This document shows positions 25,906 to 36,200 of a stretch of DNA of 64,000 bases, piece by piece. Position numbers and translations under genes: made by a program. The notes below the pieces were generated by a model. That model searched no databases, was not told where the DNA came from, and was given only the letters and a program-made list of their open reading frames with translations. How positions within the stretch are numbered: position 1 is the first letter of the stretch; every line of letters starts with the position of its first letter. This DNA is from Heliocidaris erythrogramma (lineage: Eukaryota > Echinodermata > Echinoidea > Camarodonta > Echinometridae), in assembly GCA_025617745.1 (NCBI GenBank), contig CM046853.1:55766643-55830642 (forward strand). The letters are read 5' to 3'.

Positions 25906-26594
25906 CGATACACGGGGTTGATAAAACTGCTGTATATATATATAGGCCAATAAAACATCACTGAATAATACTTATTATAATAATATCTTTTATTGCTCTT
26001 TAAAAGAGTGCCCTTATATTTTTTCTGAAATATTGCATACAAACCATAGGCATTAGGGTCTGTCATATCCTGCAAAAAGCAAACTTATCCTCATGCACTG
26101 TAAAAGATTACGCCTACGGATGACCTAAATATGCCAAACCGATATGAAGGTAAACTAGACACCAAATACTCATTCTCCTCTATTCATTCATGGAGCGTAT
26201 ACCATATACCACTTCATAATCATGGAATGAAGATTAGTGATAATCTTGTAAATACGAATATAGATGACTGCATTTCACCTCATTAAAACTCCCACGCAGT
26301 GCAGAGGAGGAATAATAAGTATACTACTTATACATGTTTAGAAAACAAGATTCGATTGCATTTACATATTGTAATAGGAAAAAAAGTGTTGACCGTATTC
26401 AAAGTGATTATTCTTTTTTTTTTTCTTGCTCTAAGAAACTATCATCAGGGAGTTTGCTATGAGAACTGATCGACGTGATTGAGAAGCATAAAAATATTGG
26501 AAATGTTCCATAATTATACATGTATATATAGCTTCATTATTCACTTTGAATGATGAGTTGCCATTTAAGCGCACATGCAGGGTGAAATAATGAC
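25906..26594. other. Non-coding AT-rich stretch
   Basis: No exon, transposon end or RNA gene recognised. Confidence 0.5.
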
Positions 26595-26614
26595 GGGGGG
26601 GGGGGGGGGGGGGG
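26595..26614. repeat. Poly(G) tract of 20
   Basis: Uninterrupted G run. Confidence 0.95.
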
Positions 26615-26621
26615 TACTCGT

Positions 26622-26890
26622 TTTCCCGAAGGTTCATAATTCCGAACATTAATTGTGATGCATTACTCCGAAGGTTCTTAATTCCTAAAATAAAATAGAG
26701 CCCTACATAATTTTTTTTTTCGGAATTACGAACCCTCGGAAATATGAACCATTTTTCATTTTCGGAATCATGAACCCTATTTCATTTTTTAAATTACGAA
26801 CCGTCGGATTAACGAACCGTAGGAACTCGGAAATACGAACGGAAAAAATATACGTCGGAAAAACAAACATTCGGAATTATGGACCTTCGG
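26622..26890. repeat. Degenerate TTCGGAATTACGAACC tandem repeat
   Basis: About a dozen imperfect units resembling TTCGGAATTACGAACC, some on the reverse strand (for example CGAAGGTTCATAATTCCGAA). The motif is near-palindromic. Simple-sequence or satellite remnant. Confidence 0.75.
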
Positions 26891-26954
26891 ATAACGATGA
26901 ATAAGGTACAAGATTCATTATTCTAACAGGGTTATGATAACAAGAAATTAAGTA

Positions 26955-28265
26955 CAGTCAAACCTGTCTTAGCGGCCACCTGTCTATAGCGGCCACCTGC
27001 TTATAGCGGCCACCAAAAAATCCCCCGCAGGAAATTACTGTGTTGTAGACCCTGCATATAGCGGTCACCTGCCTAACGCGGCCAGCGGCCACCCATTATG
27101 TATCCCTCGGACAATATCTGACCGCGTATAGCGGCCACTATCGAGTCGAGCCGTAGCTTCATGCACAAAAATGTAGTTTTTGCCATAGGCGCGATGTGTT
27201 TACCGAGTCCTAGCTCAGTCACACTCTCACACAAACGTCGTGAATAGATTCTACAATGGCCATGAAGATCTAATAGTTTCACCACATTGCCGACTAATTA
27301 GAGATTAAAAGTCTTTTTAGTAAGAATTAAGCACTAGTATTGTTCGTTTACGTAATCTTCGCACCATCCAGCTGCAATCCCCTGCACTTTAGTTGTATTG
27401 TTGTCCGACCTAACTAGCTATAGCGGTCGGCATTGCATTGATATTGATCGCCATTGCGCAATAGCGCAGGCTCGTACACTTAAATATAATTTTTTATTTT
27501 TAAAAGATTTATAAAAAAAATTTTTTAAAGCGTTAAAACTTTTGAAAAAAATAATAAAGGAGTGATTTTTTTTAGAAAGTGAAAATAATAAAATACTACC
27601 CAAGTATTATTTTTTTTAAAGATCAATAATAACGATTTCATGTACCAGAGATTGTCCTGCTGAAAAACGGCGTGAAAACTCGACTCGGATCGTCCACCGG
27701 CGATCCAGGCCATTGTCGACGTTCGCACTTTCGACGAATGCAAGCGAGCACCTTCTAGTTCTATCGCCTGTTCTCAAAAACAGTTAAAACTTCTTTTAAA
27801 CCATTCAAAAGGCAAATATTTATTGAATGAAAATTGATTGCACGATTTTATTCAAAAGATAAACTTATTATTGTAATTTTTTGACAGGAAGCAAAAGCAT
27901 GATTAGACATCGTTTTTAGACTATAAAAATCAAGAAAAGCAGTCTACCGCGGGTGGTACGTACGTGGTAATTTGAGGGAAAATTCATTTTACACAGACAT
28001 GACAGATATGCTCGTATATCTATTGTTTTTCTCATTTATTGACAACAAAGCATATTATTTTAGCATTTTTATATCATATGACATGTCATACGTCAAATCT
28101 GTTGATCTATAGCTTGTTTTCCTAAGTGATATATATGGATGCATGTACACTAACTTTGTTGCGTGTAACAGTGTATGTGGAAAAAAATAAAAATGGCCGC
28201 CGACCTGTCTATAGCGGCCACTTTTTCCGTTTCCCTTCGGTGGCCGCTATAGACAGGTTTGACTG
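26955..28265. mobile_element. pogo/Tigger-like non-autonomous element, 1.3 kb
   Basis: Terminal inverted repeats start CAGTCAAACCTGTC and are flanked by TA on both sides (26953-26954 and 28266-28267), as for Tc1/mariner/pogo insertions. TAGCGGCCACC is repeated several times just inside the left end, and GGTGGCCGCTATAGACAG lies at the right. No transposase frame is seen, so it is a deletion derivative. Confidence 0.8.
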
Positions 28266-28409
28266 TATATATCCGTAAGAGATGATAGCCCCAAGGGTCT
28301 GAAACCCCCCAATTTTCACAAACGGATTGAAACCCACGCATGCACTCACGCACGAAGTTGAGGATTTCACTTATTTTGAACATCCTCAACCAGAGTCGGT
28401 TCTTCGCGG

Positions 28410-28424
28410 GGGGGGGGGGGGGGC
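28410..28424. repeat. Poly(G) tract
   Basis: Run of about 15 G following GCG. Confidence 0.85.
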
Positions 28425-28602
28425 AGGAGGGCAGGTGGCAGGGGGCACTGCATGTGCTTCCCCAATATGTTTTGAAACTTGAATGCAAATACCGTTTGCA
28501 TATCTTCTGACAGTGTCCTGCTGAATTTTGATATAAACAAAAAAGAAAACATGCAATGTCAAAGTTTCAATTTCTTTATTTTTACATAACAAACATGCAT
28601 AC

Positions 28603-28677
28603 GTCTGCTTGGAGCCAGAAGGGCATTAACTCATATGATTTAACACAGAGATAACGTCCTTCTGGCTCTCAACAGAT
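28603..28677. repeat. GGAGCCAGAAGGGCGTTAAC-type palindrome, copy B
   Basis: Left arm GGAGCCAGAAGGGCATTAAC, right arm ATAACGTCCTTCTGGCTCTC. Mismatches between arms include one G-T pair and one A-C pair. Confidence 0.85.
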
Positions 28678-29899
28678 TATACAAGTTGATATAACATAAA
28701 AAATATCAAACAAAATTACCAGAAAAAATATTTCCATAAATGGAAAAAATGGGGAAAAAATGAAATAATTACGTATAATAAACAAAGCGGAGGAGTTTAT
28801 TGAAAAGCTCAGCTTATAGTTTATAGACCCCTTTGTGAGAAAAAAGTACTTACAAATGCTCTGAATATATGCAAATATAACTTTTGAAAATATATACTTT
28901 ACATTACCCTATAATACCCCCCCCCCCCCCCCCCCGGCACCCTATACGATATATGAAATAGAATAGTTGTGACACAGGTATATACATCATGATCGGTTTG
29001 ACTTAGACAGCCTTTTTTTCTTGGAGAAGTTTAGAAAATGAAGTTTTACAATTCCAGGCCTGCAAAGTACATTACCGAATGTCAATCATGTTGAACTAAG
29101 AGTCACTAAAATTAGGTGCTATAATGACGAGACAGGGTGCTACCCCTCCCCTCCTTATGTAATATTTCTCATTCCGCTCGCTTGCATGTGCCCGTAATTT
29201 GAAACAACTGAGGGGGGGGGGGGGGGGGGGGAGAACACTAAACTCTATACCGGTTCAGTATAATCATTAAACCTGTGCAAAAAGTATTATTCGATCACTT
29301 TTCTGCAGAGTAGTGAAGAAAAAAATTATTATCTTGAAAGGGCGCCTCCGATCGAAAAGTTACCCTACTAATTATAATCTAAATAAGCTTTCGGGTTGTG
29401 GACTATATAAAGATGAATATGTTTAATCTTGCCCATATCGTATTGTCAGTCAAAAATACAGGCTGGGGTTTCAATGTGGATTGAAAGTGCAATTTTCAAT
29501 TGCTTATATATTGTACAATTCAAAAATTTTCTGTAATCCCTCCAAATATAATCATACAGGGGCGTCTCTATAGGATGCAAATATAATACTTAAAATTGCA
29601 AACTCTTCTTAGTCGACCGAATACTAGTAGTGCATGCAGCAGCCCCACCACCGCTTTGTATGATTGCATCCAAGAAAGGAATGGTAATGAAGGCCACCCC
29701 CTGAGTGAACCCCGCCCCTCCCAGCTCTACCCCCTCCGATCGTGCATTTCAAAGCTGTAGACTAGGTTATTTTTGGGAATTTGGCATTGAGCAGGTTTAG
29801 CTGATGTATGTAAAGTGTCTGTGCTTAAAGACTAGTTCATGGATTTTGTTTTTCCGGAAAACATTTGTTTATAAATATTCATTAGTAGGTTCGTGTTAA
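28678..29899. other. Non-coding stretch with long C and G runs
   Basis: Poly(C) of 19 at 28917-28935 and poly(G) of 20 at 29212-29231. No exon or transposon boundary defined. Confidence 0.55.
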
Positions 29900-30320
29900 T
29901 TGGACAAAGTGTGCTCATGTGGGCGGAGTTTAGGATGTGAATATTTTGAATACACTCCACACGGTTTCCCAGCTCAGCTGACCGTGCCATCAAGAAAAGA
30001 TCGACTTGCTGAGCTGAGTCTGAGGTGCTTTTTTGTCTGTTTTCAATATTATTTCGGCCCTGTGTCAGCAATAAAAGTAAGTAAAAAGTAGTTCACCTTT
30101 ATACTGAGAGAATGAAAAGAACATCCCATGAAGTTCTATCATGTTGTTTACGTGCCACATTTAGATGATCGCTTTCGATGGCCGCGGCCGCGAGCTTACT
30201 CCTTTGGCTTTGGACAACTGAGTACCTCTCTGCCCGAATGCAGCGCGACAGTTCCGGGTGTGTGGAGTGTCTGTGAATGAGAGAGACTGTCCTCCTATTT
30301 TCTCTTGCATTGTAAGAAAT
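29900..30320 (+). promoter_or_regulatory. Candidate Spindly promoter / untranslated first exon region
   Basis: A GGGCGG box (29920-29925), CpG-rich sequence including GGCCGCGGCCGCGAG near 30180, and a GTAAGT donor at 30077-30082 lie upstream of the Spindly start. Exon 1 opens with 12 non-initiating bases after an acceptor, so a further 5' exon must exist. This is the most promoter-like patch before it, and the assignment is inference. Confidence 0.3.
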
Positions 30321-30386
30321 AAATGGAGATCCTAAATGGTCTAAAATGTTGTTTTTTTCCAATTATTATTCTAGACTATATATAGA

Positions 30387-30537
30387 AATAACGGCAATCC
30401 TAGGTTTTAGGGGTCTAAATTATTTTAGGTTGCTAACTAGGGTTAGGGTTAGGGTTAGGGTTAGGGCATAGATGAGCTGAAGTTAGCAACCTAAAATAAG
30501 TTTAGACCGCTAAAACCCAGGATCGCCGAAATAACCA
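30387..30537. repeat. Hairpin with telomere-type (TTAGGG)n loop
   Basis: Arms at about 30387-30437 and 30482-30537 are imperfect reverse complements (core TTATTTTAGGTTGCTAACT). The loop begins with four to five tandem TTAGGG units (30438-30466). Probably a small inverted-repeat transposon carrying a telomere-like insert. Confidence 0.8.
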
Positions 30538-30638
30538 CCTGTCTTGAGTTTTATCATGTAACTTTTAGTCTTTTTAGTTTTAGCCTACACGGCATTTTTT
30601 ATACTTTGATAGTCTACTCTACTCTCTAACTTTAGTAG

Positions 30639-30960
30639 GGGGGTGTTTCATAAAGCTGTTCGTAAAGTTACGCACGACTTTACAAATGACCATTATATGA
30701 CAAGCCAAATGGGATGCTCAATCGTTTTTAATTGCATCAACTAAAGTTGAACTGTGCAGATGTAGATTAACATTCTTATCATAACAAACATTTTTAATGC
30801 AAAGTATATTTTTTGCCATTTTTTAATTGAGGTTATTGGAAATACAGTCACACTTTGTTAAAACATCAGGAAAAACTTTGGGCATCCTATCTGGCACTTG
30901 GTATTCAAGTCGTTCGTAAATTCATGCGTAACTTTACGAACAGCTTTATGAAACACCCCC
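30639..30960. mobile_element. MITE with GGGGGTGTTTCATAAAGC ends
   Basis: Left end GGGGGTGTTTCATAAAGCTG followed by TTCGTAAAGTTACGCA. The right end is the reverse complement, ending AACAGCTTTATGAAACACCC. TAG flanks both sides, compatible with a 2-3 bp target duplication. Non-coding interior. Confidence 0.8.
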
Positions 30961-32769
30961 TAGACTAGAAGAAGAAGTAGAACTTAAGACTTAAGTTCTA
31001 GAAGAGACTTAGAAGTTCATGAAGTTAGACTCTAACTTAGAGTATGTCATGGTATGTAGCCTACTACTACTGTGTGGAGTGCATGGACCCAATGATGATG
31101 GTGGTTTCCTATTTCATGATTTTTAATTCTTTAGATTCTTTAGATAATTTAGGCCTAGAGAAAATAATATTTGTAATCCTTATGCATTGGCATGTGAGTG
31201 TGTAATTGGGTTTTCACAGACTAAGTATCAATCAGTCACATATGATTTTTGATACAGCCGCTTGTTAATGGTTGCGGTCGGTGCACATGGTGTGTGGAGC
31301 CAAAAGTTGTTTGTAGGATCCAGGCCACCCACACTTGAGTTATGCACGGTTATTGTAGATAACCTCGCACTCCATACCTTCGTACTACAGAGAATTGCCT
31401 GCCATAGAGAGTGTGTAATCTCTAGCACATGCGTGTGCTATGTAATGAAGGAGCAAGACCACCAGCCAAAAAGAAAATTTCACTTCTTCAAGGTGATAAA
31501 GATCCTATAGAAGAAATCAGATATTCTATCATCTTGAAGTTGAAATGTAGAAGGAAGCATTTTCTCAAAATGGTGCCTGTTATGTTGTTGTTTTCACCTC
31601 TCCAACTTAGAGTTCGCGACCGCCGCCGAAGTTGACACAGCCCCACATAGTGATGATTCCATGAGTGGATCCAGGCTATTAACCTCGGCACTAGCAACAT
31701 CTCATACTCAGCAGAAAATCAATATCAAGTTCTTCAAGAAAGCTGGATCAACTGAAAATACTTCAGTGAATTTTTTTAAAATTTACTTTAGTAGACTCTA
31801 TATCTTTCTTATTTAATACCACATTCAATGTAAGTTGGCACTTGGCAGGAATGTGTAAAATAGTTACTTAAGACTAAGAGCCAAGAAGTTTAAATTTCAA
31901 GAGGGGAAATTCTACAAAACATGAAATTAACGGCTATTTAGGGGTCCAGTGTGTAGCTCGCAATTCAACTTTTGAAACATCATCACTGAGTAAGTCTGAT
32001 GCCATAGTCGTGTTTAGTCTCGGACTCAATGCATTGGATGATAATCATGCAGTATACAATAAGGGGATATATCTCAACTGACGCATCTGGCCCACCCATT
32101 TAAGCCCTTCATTATAAACATCCAGATACAGATATTATTGCAGAATGCCAGAAGTTATGTTTACCAAATTGAAACTCTGATGAAATACAGCCTGACAACA
32201 ATATCACTGGGCTCTATATTATCCCAAACTGCACTGTGATTATGCTTTCCCATAGCTAACTAAAATGGCAACAACCATTATAGGCCCACAGCTATGTGGG
32301 GCTATGGAGAGCTTTCACTGCTGTACTATTAAAACAGAAAGTTAAGTAGGACTGAATATACGTACATTTGACAGATGACTTGATTCAGGGTGAAATGTAA
32401 TCTGCAGCAAATATGTGGTTTCCAAGATGAAAATAAAGTATGCAAATGCTCACAATTTCCCCCTTCATCATGTATGATCTACCCTGGCACAATCATTGGT
32501 ATATACACATACTGTATTGCTGGAATTCACCAAGTACAGCTGTCCAGATTGCAAGTTACATGAACATACATGTATGAGTTTGTACAAGGTTTAAATAAAT
32601 TCCATTTTGTTGTCCTAAACTATCCCACAACTTATCATGATTTCTAAAAACATTCTAAAAAAGACTCCGCAAGTTCTCAAAATTGACTTTAAACTTACGA
32701 ATATCATTTGATCCACCATATGATAAACAATGATAAAACCATGTAACCTTTTGTTTCTTTTGTTTGTAG
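30961..32769 (+). other. Upstream region / 5' intron before Spindly exon 1
   Basis: Contains short open frames near 31262-31700 on both strands without splice support or recognised motif, and otherwise AT-rich sequence. It ends in the acceptor TTTCTTTTGTTTGTAG at 32754-32769. Confidence 0.5.
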
Positions 32770-32781
32770 TTCGAGAAGAAC

Positions 32782-32943
32782 ATGGACTTGGAGGAGAAGA
32801 TTGAGAGATTGAAGCAGGAGTTGAAGGAGAGTGAAGCCAATGTGCACAAAGCAGCTACATTTGGCAAAGATCTCCTTGAAACCAACAGGGAGTTGGAGCA
32901 AAGAAATGAGGATCTCATTATAGAACACACCAAACAAATTGAG
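32782..32943 (+). CDS. SPDL1: Spindly coding exon 1 (CC1 box)
   Basis: Residues 1-54. The exon itself starts at 32770 after TTTGTTTGTAG with 12 in-frame, stop-free bases before the ATG. Donor GAG|GTACAA, phase 0. Carries LKESEANVHKAATFG, the dynein light-intermediate-chain-binding CC1 box. Confidence 0.95.
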
Positions 32944-33171
32944 GTACAACAAACTCCTCTTGTTTTCCATTTTGAAACTTATATTTTGTGAGCTGTTCAG
33001 GGCTACATTAAATCATATCTTTTTATAGCGATGCCATTTGAGATCTACACAGAAGTCTATACAAATGTTGCTGTGGTCTTATACTTCACAATAGATGAGT
33101 TTTTGATTAGATGAAATATAAAGGATTACACAGTGCCTGTCTGTATTTTCCCTCAGTCTCTTATCTCCTTT

Positions 33172-33244
<73 letters not shown>

Positions 33245-36200
33245 CTTTCTCTCTCCTTCCCTCTCTTTCTCTCTCCTTCCCTCTCTTTCTCTCTCCTTCC
33301 CTCTTTCTATCTCTTTCTATCTCTCTCTATATTCCCCCTCTCTCTCCATCTCTCTCTCTCTTCCCTCTCTCTCTTTCTCCTCTCCCTTCCTCTCTCCCTT
33401 CCTCTCCCTTTCTCTTTCTCTTCCTGTCTTCCTTCCTGTCTCCCTTCCTATCTCTTACTCTCTATTTTTTTTCTCTTTTAATTCAATAGCAACTGGAGCA
33501 GGAGAAGTACTCTCTTCAGATGCAGCTGGCCAACAAGGAAAGTATGGAGCGTCACCATGCGTCCGAAATAGAGAGTCTCCAGGAGAAGCTGAAGCAGGAG
33601 ACAGGGCGGCTCAAGGAGCGCCTGGAGCTGGAGCACACCCGTGAGGTCCAGAAGGTCAAGACCACCTGTGAGGGTCTCAAGTCTGATCTGGAGCTAGCCA
33701 GGATCCAGAGCGAACAGCTCAGGGAACAGGTAACTTAAAGTCACAATTGTTGTTGTTGTTGTTGTGTCAATATCTTGTTAGATTATGCCTAGACAATTCA
33801 GTCTTCTGCTAATTTACTTTCCATTTCATCTCTAACAGAATAATGAAGACTCTATTGTTGCGCTTTATCAAGTTTTTCTTTGTCCTATGTAATGCTGTTT
33901 GGTTTTAAAATAATGTACAGTTTTATACCGAAAAATGGATGCTGCTTTTTCAAGAGACGATTCAGTGCAATATTCTGGTATGGCATTTCAAGTCTCTTAT
34001 GTTTTCATCTGAAAATGAAAAATATTGTGATTGGATGAAATAAATAAATAAAATAAGTAAGAGACTGATGTGAACACATATTGCAGGAACTTGCCCCTGA
34101 TGTGGGTCTACTAGAGTGTTTAGACCTGTTTCCATGGGACTAGACATTTGATGCGATTCATTCGTGTTTATTGCAGGTGACTAATTTAGAGGATGCTTTG
34201 GAAGATGCTAGGAGTAAAGCAAACGTAACTATCATGGATATGACAACAACATCAGAAGATAGATTGTTTACCCTACAGGAAGAGGTTATCAGCTTAAGCA
34301 CTGAAAAGGTAACAATTCTCAAAGATTTCTCAAAATTTCTCTTCCAATGAGAATTAACCCTTCTTGGAATATTGGATTGAGTAAAAGCAGAAAAATTAGA
34401 GAAGGAGAATAGTGGAAGTGTGAGAAAAATCGGACAAGGAATAAGAAAGTTATGGATGGTTGAAAGCTTAGATCACTAAAAATATGGGGAATCTCCTGTT
34501 GGCATTGCAAGGATCTCCATGTCATTAGTGATCTCAACTTTAAAAAATGTAGTTTGTCAGCTTTATCTCAAATTTTCACTTATGCATTTTTGTGTGTGTT
34601 TTTTTTTCCTTTATCCAAACCAATTTTTTATGAAAGGGTTAATTCCCCTTTAATCTCTATAGTTGAGACATTCAGATTTCTTCATCCAAAATTCAAAATT
34701 GATTAAAGCACTTTTCAAGAGTTGGTATTTCCAAGTTGATTTGCAGAAGGACAATTACATCAACCCTTACAATATCAACAAGTTTGCAATTATAATTTTG
34801 TGAGAAACTTTTTCAACAAAATAGCCTTTTTCCCCATTATTTAGCTTGATACAAACATTTTCTATAATGTCTCATTCACAGTGCTTGAGACTGTTTTTGA
34901 TTTCAAGAAGTTTACATATGGGTGGATTAACTGCCTACAACACAGCAAATGTGCAGGCTCGTTCACACATGACGCGGTAAACTGCAGCAGCAAAATAAAG
35001 ACCAGTTTACATGTAAATGAATATCAAGTGGAGAGGAGAAAAACTATCTCTGCGTAGCAAAAACCCCAGAGTGTACTCATTTATCTGCATGTTATAATAT
35101 ACAGAAATGTGAGACATACTACGCTTATGTCATTTTATTTTGCAGCACAGGTTTATTTTTTAAAGCAGTTTATTGTCTGATATGTGAACAAGGCTTAAAG
35201 TACACTTTTGAGTCAAATAAATACTTTCTATTGATTCACTTTGTGCTACAGATGCAGCTGACAAGTTGTTTAAAAGACATGGGTCATGAGCTAGACCAAC
35301 TCAGATTCAATAACCAGGGCCCTGTTTTATCAAACTTATTATCAATAAAAAGGTGCAATAACTTATAAGCTACTGAAATCCATGCATCTGATTAGCTTAG
35401 AGCAAATTTGTCATACAAATGTGGCAGTTGTTACTGATAACATTTTTATGACACAGAACCCTGAAGTTTTTCTTTGTCCTATATAATGTTATTGTGCTTT
35501 AACCTACTGCATATTTTTAACTAATGTATGGATCTTGTTTTATGGCTATTTTGAGTCAAATGAACACCTTTGATGAATTCACTTTGTGCTACAGATGCAG
35601 CTGACAAGTCGCGTGAAAGACATGGGACATGAGCTGGAGCAGCTGAGATTCACCAACCATAAACTGAAGGTTAGAAACGAGGAGGTGGAAGGGAGAGCAG
35701 AAGAAGAGCATCGGCAGTGTCTTACCTACTCTAGGTCACTTCAGGTAGGTCCACATTGTGTCTGTCAATAGTATCCCTTTCAGGACAGGAATTGTTTAAG
35801 GGCTAATTTGATCACATTTTGTTCTTCAAATTGGCAACAGTAATATTCATCTTTTAGTGCTACATGGTTCTAATATTGTGCAATGTCTTTGAAAACAATA
35901 TGCATGGTAAGGAATTTTGTCAAAAAGTTTTAAAAATTGCAAATTTTGACAAAAAACAATGATTTTGAACCTCTCAATGTGTTGCAAATTTAAGGATTTT
36001 AAAGTTTATTCTTGTTTTTAAAATTACTGGCATCAAACGCAATATGGTCATGCAACAAATATGGATATACAGTCAAACTCGCCGAAGTCGATCATGATGG
36101 GACTGAGTGAAATGCGTCGACATAGGCGATTTTCAGCTTGTGCAGAAGTCGAAGAAAATCTGACGCGGTGCAGACTGTGGCCGGCGGCCCGGAGGTTTGA

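Larger units (their letters stand above)
34309..35594 (+). other. Spindly intron 3
   Basis: Contains a diverged inverted-repeat element (about 34340-34655, ends related to GAATTAACCCTT), the truncated exon 4 copy at 35252-35314 and the small element that interrupts it (35315-35463). Confidence 0.8.

Noticed and set aside
30174-30270. Short + strand frame starting MAAAASLLLWLW, like a signal peptide
   Set aside because: Only about 31 codons and no exon structure; likely a chance ORF in CpG-rich DNA.
31262-31700. Open frames on both strands upstream of Spindly
   Set aside because: Considered as a transposase remnant or 5' exon, but neither motif nor splice evidence supports it.
33111-33644. 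177-codon open frame rich in Ser and Leu on the + strand
   Set aside because: Translation of the CT microsatellite in Spindly intron 1 running out of frame into exon 2; not a separate gene.
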